DNA of 64,000 nt from Megachile rotundata (taxonomy: Eukaryota > Arthropoda > Insecta > Hymenoptera > Megachilidae), in NCBI RefSeq assembly GCF_050947335.1, contig NW_027473618.1, forward strand, positions 1 to 64,000. The letters run 5' to 3'. A program made the position numbers and the translations under genes. The notes beneath the pieces were generated by a model. That model had not been told where the DNA came from. It saw only the letters and a program-made list of their open reading frames with translations, and did no database searches. Every line of letters starts with the position of its first letter. The stretch's first letter is position 1. Positions 57,958-64,000 of this stretch are shown in pieces.

Positions 57958-60076
57958 ATTAGCCATATTATGCTTATGTGATCGATAGAACGACAATTAC
58001 TCTACTTATTACTCTTATTATTATCAATCTAACTCATTATTAATCATATTATGCTTATATGATCGATAGAGCGACAATTACTATACTTATTACTCTTATT
58101 ATTATCAATCCAACTCATACTATTAGCCATATTGTGCTTATGTGATTGATAGAACGACAATTACTATACTTATTACTCTTATTATTATCAATCTAACTCA
58201 TATTATTAGCCATATAATGCTTATATGATCGACAGAACGACAATCACTATACTTATTACACTCACTATTGTCAATCAAACTCAATTATTAACCATATTAT
58301 GCAGATATGGTCGATAGAACGACAATTACTATACTTATTACTCTTATTATTATCAATGTACCTCATATAATTAGCCATGTTATGCTTATATGATCGATAG
58401 AGCGACAATTACTATACTTATTACTCTTATTATTATCAATCTAACTCATACTATTAGACATATTATGCTTATATGATCGATAGAACTACCATTACTACAC
58501 TTATTACTTTTATTATTATAAATCTAACTCATATTGTTAACCATATTATGCACATATGACCGATAGATCTGCAATTACTATACTCATTACTCTTATTATT
58601 ATCAACCCAACTCATACTATTAGCCATATTCTGCTTATGTGATTGATAGAACGACAATTACTATACTTATTACTCTTATTATTATCAATCTAACTCATAT
58701 TATTAGCCATATAATGCTTATATGATCGACAGAACGACAATCACTATACTTATTACACTCACTATTGTCAATCAAACTCAATTATTAACCATATTATGCT
58801 GATATGGTCGATAGAACGACAATTACTATACTTATTACTCTTATTATTATCAATCTACCTCATATAATTAGCCATGTTATGCTTATATGATCGATAGAGC
58901 GACAATTACTATACTTATTACTCTTATTATTATCAATCTAACTCATATTATTAGCCACATTATGCTTATATGATCGATAGAACTACAATTACTCTACTTA
59001 TTACTCTTATTATTATCAATCTAAAACACATTATTAGCGATATTATGCTTATACGATCGATAGAACGACAAATACTATACTCATTACTCTTATTATTATC
59101 AATCTAACTCATATTATTAACCATATGATGATTATATGATCGATAGAACTACAATTGCTATACTTATTACACACACTATTATCAATCTAACTCTTATTAT
59201 TAACCATGTTATGCAGATATGATCGATAGGACGACAACTACTATACTTAATACTCTTATTATTATCAATCTAACTCATATTATTAGCCATATTATGCTTA
59301 TATGATCGATAGAACGACAATTACTATACTCATTACTCTTATTATTATCAATCTAACTCACATTATTAGCCATATTATGCTTATGTGATTGATCGAACGA
59401 CAATTACTATACTTATTACTCTTATTATTATAAATCTAACTCATATTGTTAACCATACTATGCACATATGATCGATAGATCTGCAATTACTATACTCATT
59501 ACTTTTATTATTATCAATCTAACTCACATTATTATCGATATTATGCTTAAACGATCTATAGAACGACAATTGCTATACTCATTACTCTTATTATTATCAA
59601 TCTAACTCATATTATTAGCCACATTATGCTTATATGATCGATAGAACTACAATTACTATACTCATTACTCTTATTATTATCAATCTACCTCATATTATTA
59701 GCCATATTATGCTTATATGATCGATGGAACGTCAACTACTATACTTATTACACTTATTATTATCAATCTAACTCATATTATTAGCCATATTATGCTTATA
59801 TGATCGATAGAGCTGCAATTACTATACTCATTACTCTTATTATTATCAATCTACCTCATATTATTAGCCATATTATGCTAATATGATCGATGGAACGTCA
59901 ACTACTATACTTATTACACTTATTATTATCAATCTAACTCATACTATTAGCCATATTATGCTTATGTGATTGATAGAACGACAATTACTATACTTATTAC
60001 TCTTATTATTATCAATCTAACTCATATTATTAGCCATATTATGCTTATATGATCGATAGAACTACAATTACTATAC
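57958..60076 (+). repeat. Second copy of about 42137-44255
   Basis: Continues the same source region after a deletion of 581 bp (offset falls from 16,402 to 15,821 bp, exactly seven monomers). Checked at ATTGTGC (42310/58131) and GATCGACAG (42406/58227). It holds one full 497-bp six-monomer unit (58227-58723). Differences from the source include CATACTATTAG for CATACTGTTAG (about 58,620), GATAGAACTAC for GATGGAACTAC (about 59,143) and CTCTTATTATTAACC (about 59,191). The match ends at CTATACTCATT against CTATACCCATT. Confidence 0.86.
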
Positions 60077-60430
60077 TCATTACTCCTATTATTATCAATC
60101 TAACACATATTATTAACCATATGATGCGTATATGATCGATAGAACTACAATTACTATACTTATTACACTCACTATTATCAATCTAACTCATATTATTAAC
60201 CATATTATGCAGATATGATCGATAGGACGACAACTACTATACTTATTACTCTTATTATTATCAATCTAACTCATATTATTAGCCATATTATGCTTATGTG
60301 ATCGATAGAACGACAATTACTCTACTTATTACTCTTATTATTATCAATCTAACTCATTATTAATCATATTATGCTTATATGATCGATAGAGCGACAATTA
60401 CTATACTTATTACTCTTATTATTATCAATC
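60077..60430 (+). repeat. Short segment matching 41936-42289
   Basis: Four monomers that match at an offset of 18,141 bp: CATTACTCCTATT, ATGATGCGTATATG (41982/60123), GCAGATATG and AATTACTCTAC. The match ends where the source has AATCCAACTCATAC and this copy has AATCTAACTCATAT. It links the end of the previous copy to the six-monomer tandem run. Confidence 0.78.
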
Positions 60431-60463
60431 TAACTCATATTATTAGCCATATAATGCTTATAT

Positions 60464-61457
60464 GATCGACAGAACGACAATCACTATACTTATTACACCC
60501 ACTATTGTCAATCAAACTCAATTATTAACCATATTATGCAGATATGGTCGATAGAACGACAATTACTATACTTATTACTCTTATTATTATCAATGTACCT
60601 CATATAATTAGCCATGTTATGCTTATATGATCGATAGAGCGACAATTACTATACTTATTACTCTTATTATTATCAATCTAACTCATACTATTAGCCATAT
60701 TATGCTTATATGATCGATAGAACTACCATTACTATACTTATTACTCTTATTATTATAAATCTAACTCATATTGTTAACCATATTATGCACATATGACCGA
60801 TAGATCTGCAATTACTATACTCATTACTCTTATTATTATCAATCCAACTCATACTATTAGCCATATTGTGCTTATGTGATTGATAGAACGACAATTACTA
60901 TACTTATTACTCTTATTATTATCAATCTAACTCATATTATTAGCCATATAATGCTTATATGATCGACAGAACGACAATCACTATACTTATTACACCCACT
61001 ATTGTCAATCAAACTCAATTATTAACCATATTATGCAGATATGGTCAATAGAACGACAATTACTATACTTATTACTCTTATTATTATCAATGTACCTCAT
61101 ATAATTAGCCATGTTATGCTTATATGATCGATAGAGCGACAATTACTATACTTATTACTCTTATTATTATCAATCTAACTCATACTATTAGCCATATTAT
61201 GCTTATATGATCGATAGAACTACCATTACTATACTTATTACTCTTATTATTATAAATCTAACTCATATTGTTAACCATATTATGCACATATGACCGATAG
61301 ATCTGCAATTACTATACTCATTACTCTTATTATTATCAACCCAACTCATACTATTAGCCATATTCTGCTTATGTGATTGATAGAACGACAATTACTATAC
61401 TTATTACTCTTATTATTATCAATCTAACTCATATTATTAGCCATATAATGCTTATAT
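60464..61457 (+). repeat. Two tandem six-monomer (497-bp) units
   Basis: GATCGACAG lies at 60464, 60961 and 61458, each 497 bp apart, giving two full units and the start of a third. Units 1 and 2 share TTACACCCAC (others have TTACACTCAC), so they are sister copies. They differ at GGTCGATAG against GGTCAATAG (about 61,045) and at AATCCAACTC with ATTGTGC (about 60,841) against AACCCAACTC with ATTCTGC (about 61,339). The second form is the one at 42,781 and 58,602. This is the only place where this six-monomer unit runs in tandem for more than one complete period. Confidence 0.88.
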
Positions 61458-62634
61458 GATCGACAGAACGACAATCACTATACTTATTACACTCACTATT
61501 GTCAATCAAACTCAATTATTAACCATATTATGCAGATATGGTCGATAGAACGACAATTACTATACTTATTACTCCTATTATTATCAATCTACCTCATATA
61601 ATTAGCCATGTTATGCTTATATGATCGATAGAGCGACAATTACTATACTTATTACTCTTATTATTATCAATCTAACTCATATTATTAGCCACATTATGCT
61701 TATATGATCGATAGAACTATAATTACTCTACTTATTACTCTTATTATTATCAATCTAAAACACATTATTAGCGATATTATGCTTATACGATCGATAGAAC
61801 GACAAATACTATACTCATTACTCTTATTATTATCAATCTAACTCATATTATTAACCATATGATGCTTATATGATCGATAGAACTACAATTGCTATACTTA
61901 TTACACACACTATTATCAATCTAACTCATATTATTAACCATATTATGCAGATATGATCGATAGGACGACAACTACTATACTTAATACTCTTATTATTATC
62001 AATCTAACTCATATTATTAGCCATATTATGCTTATATGATCGATAGAACGACAATTACTATACTCATTACTCTTATTATTATCAATCTAACTCACATTAT
62101 TATCGATATTATGCTTAAACGATCTATAGAACGACAATTGCTATACTCATTACTCTTATTATTATCAATCTAACTCATATTATTAGCCACATTATGCTTA
62201 TATGATCGATAGAACTACAATTACTATACTCATTACTCTTATTATTATCAATCTACCTCATATTATTAGCCATATTATGCTTATATGATCGATGGAACGT
62301 CTACTACTATACTTATTACACTTATTATTATCAATCTAACTCATATTATTAGCCATATTATGCTTATATGATCGATAGAGCTGCAATTACTATACTCATT
62401 ACTCTTATTATTATCAATCTACCTCATATTATTAGCCATATTATGCTAATATGATCGATGGAACGTCAACTACTATACTTATTACACTTATTATTATCAA
62501 TCTAACTCATACTATTAGCCATATTATGCTTATGTGATTGATAGAACGACAATTACTATACTTATTACTCTTATTATTATCAATCTAACTCATATTATTA
62601 GCCATATTATGCTTATATGATCGATAGAACTACA
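61458..62634 (+). repeat. Third copy of the C-type flank, with a two-monomer deletion
   Basis: Matches 58724 onward at an offset of 2,734 bp through the TACGATCG monomer and CAACTACTATACTTAATAC, to about 62,100. There CTCACATTATTAGCC is replaced by CTCACATTATTATCGATATT and the offset drops to 2,568 bp, a loss of 166 bp or two monomers. The match ends near 62,634, where CTATACTTATTACTCTT replaces CTATACTCATTACTCCT. Private changes include GAACTATAATTAC (about 61,712) and GTCTACTAC (about 62,299). Confidence 0.82.
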
Positions 62635-64000
62635 ATTACTATACTTATTACTCTTATTATTATAAATCTAACTCATATTGTTAACCATATTATGCACATA
62701 TGATCGATAGATCTGCAATTACTATACTCATTACTCTTATTATTATCAATCTAACTCACATTATTAGCGATATTATGCTTAAACGACCTATAGAACGACA
62801 ATTGCTATACTCATTACTCTTATTATTATCAATCCAACTCATATTATTAGCCACATTATGCTTCTATGATCGATAGAACTACAATTACTCTACTTATTAC
62901 TCTTATTATTATCAATCTAAAACACATTATTAGCGATATTATGCTTATACGATCGATAGAACGACAAATACTATACTCATTGCTCTTATTATTATCAATC
63001 TAACTCATATTATTAACCATCTGATGCTTATATGATCGATAGAACTACAATTGCTATACTTATTACACTCACTATTATCAATCTAACTCATATTATTAAC
63101 CATATTATGCAGATATGATCGATAGGACGACAACTACTATACTAAATACTCTTATTATTATCAATCTAACTCATATTATTAGCCATATTATGCTTATATG
63201 ATCTATAGAACGACAAATACTATACTTATTACACTCACTATTATCAATCCAACACATATTATTAACCACATTATGCAGATATGATCGATAGAACGACAAT
63301 TACTATAATTATTACGCTTATTATTATCTATATAACTCATATTATTAGCCATATTATGCTTGTATGATCGATAGAACGACAATTACTAAACTTATTACTC
63401 TTATTATTATCAATCTAACTCATATTATTAGCCATATTATGCTTATATGACCGATAGAACGACAATCACTATACTTATTACTCTTATTATTATCAACCTA
63501 ACTCATATTATTAGCCATAATATGCTTATAAGATCGATAGAACTGCAATTACTATACTCATTATTCTTATTATCATCAATCTACCTCATATTATTAGCCA
63601 TATTATGCTTATATGATCGATAGAACGTGAACTACTATACTTATTACACTTATTATTATCAATCTAACTCATATTATTAGCCATATTATGCTCATATGAT
63701 CGATAGAACGACAATTACTATACATATTACTCTTATTATTATCAATCTAACTCATATTATTAATCATATTATGCTTATATGATCGATAGACCGACAATTA
63801 CTATACTCATTACTCCTATTATTATCAATCTAACTCACATTATTAGCCAAATTATGCTTATGTGATTGATCGAACGGCAATTACTATACTTATTACTCTT
63901 ATTATTATCAATCTCCCTCATATTATTAGCCATGTTATGCTTATATGATCGATAGGAGGACAATTACTATACTTAATACTCTTATTATTATCAATCTACA
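62635..64000 (+). repeat. Divergent right-end monomers
   Basis: Still the same satellite in the same register and orientation, but with many changes I do not see elsewhere: ACGACCTATAG (62,783), CATTGCTCTT (62,979), ACCATCTGATG (63,016), CTAAATACTC (63,142), GATCTATAGAACG outside its usual context (63,200), CTATAATTATT (63,303), CTATATAACTC (63,328), CTAAACTTATT (63,387), CCATAATATGC (63,516), TAAGATCG (63,529), TTATCATCAATC (63,570), GCCAAATTATG (63,845), GAACGGCAATT (63,874), AATCTCCCTC (63,910) and GGAGGACAATT (63,956). Parts resemble block A (GAACGTGAAC at 63,625, as at 2,928). No long collinear partner was found in the window. Confidence 0.8.

Larger units (their letters stand above)
1..64000 (+). 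repeat. 83-bp AT-rich satellite array filling the window
   Basis: Head-to-tail tandem array of an 83-bp monomer, about 770 copies, running off both ends. Phasing on GATCGATAG gives starts at 5, 88, 171 and 254, each 83 bp apart, and the register can be followed to 64,000. Counting the G of GATCGATAG as position 1, the consensus has ATCGAT at 2-7, CTTATTA at 26-32 and again at 35-41, CATATTAT at 56-63 and again at 68-75, and G only at 1, 5, 9, 13, 66 and 76. Hand-counted composition is 34 T, 29 A, 14 C and 6 G. No inverted monomer, foreign insertion or gap was seen. The ATG inside ATATGATCG opens only 28 codons before TGA in the next monomer, and because 83 is not a multiple of 3 the frame shifts every copy, so I call no coding sequence on either strand. 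Such arrays are known at eukaryotic centromeres and in heterochromatin; the location here is inference. Family and species are not recognised. Confidence 0.98.

Noticed and set aside
1..64000. CRISPR array
   Set aside because: The repeats are 83 bp and directly adjacent, with no unique spacers between constant repeats; all parts of the unit recur.
1..64000. Protein-coding open reading frames
   Set aside because: The frame from ATGATCGAT runs only 28 codons in consensus monomers, and some variants extend it by a few dozen. The 83-bp unit shifts the frame every copy, the frames hold repeated TAA, TAG or TGA on both strands, and the predicted peptides are low-complexity Ile/Leu/Thr runs.
1..64000. 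Telomeric repeats (TTAGG-like words)
   Set aside because: TTAGG occurs only within some monomers (ATTAGGCAT) and TTAGC in most; there is no short tandem run of a telomere motif.
1..64000. CENP-B box in the monomer
   Set aside because: The box needs TTCG and a CGGG core; the consensus has CpG only in ATCGAT and AACGAC and no CGGG.
1..64000. Transposon or LTR insertions
   Set aside because: Every stretch I read can be assigned to the monomer in the same phase; no terminal repeats, target-site duplications or unrelated sequence interrupt the array.
1..64000. Promoters from the many TATA-like words
   Set aside because: TATA-like words are expected from 76% AT sequence repeated hundreds of times, and there is no gene for them to serve.

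Overview
The whole 64 kb window is one uninterrupted, AT-rich satellite DNA array. I see no gene, RNA gene, transposon, CRISPR array or unique sequence in it. The basic unit is an 83-bp monomer. It is easiest to phase on the conserved word GATCGATAG, which contains the palindrome ATCGAT and is found at 5, 88, 171 and 254, then onward to the right end. All monomers point the same way, head to tail, giving about 770 copies. My hand-derived consensus has 6 G, 14 C, 34 T and 29 A on the + strand (about 24% GC). Arrays of this size, with nested higher-order repeats, are typical of eukaryotic centromeric or other heterochromatic satellites. I do not recognise the family and cannot name the organism.

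The information lies above the monomer level. Monomers carry diagnostic variants: 79-, 81- and 82-bp length variants and marked substitutions. These occur in fixed orders, so copies of much longer blocks can be followed. Region by region: (1) 1-9.1 kb holds two near-identical copies of a unit of 64 monomers (5,301 bp; the second is cut short), here called A. (2) 9.04-13.4 kb is a second block type, B. (3) 13.4-17.56 kb is A again, with a seven-monomer deletion. (4) About 17.6-23.8 kb is a short bridge and B again, with a ten-monomer deletion and, further on, a ten-monomer tandem duplication. (5) 24.0-26.6 kb is block C. (6) 26.6-31.65 kb is the most complete B. (7) 31.65-37.2 kb is a 2,813-bp tandem duplication. 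(8) 36.9-45.7 kb is C-type sequence, including a 14-monomer duplication and a six-monomer (497-bp) repeat. (9) 45.4-52.2 kb is a recent 3,396-bp tandem duplication of B, and 52.2-55.1 kb continues B. (10) 55.13-62.6 kb is a rearranged second copy of 38.7-44.3 kb. (11) 62.6-64 kb is a more divergent end.

Every duplication or deletion step is close to a whole number of monomers (1, 2, 7, 10, 14, 34, 41 or 64). One junction at 55,128 is 1 bp off that rule. This is the pattern expected of repeated unequal exchange or replication-based copying in a long satellite. The window is best read as a fossil record of array turnover rather than as a set of genes. Comparisons were made by eye from diagnostic positions; exact percent identities were not computed.
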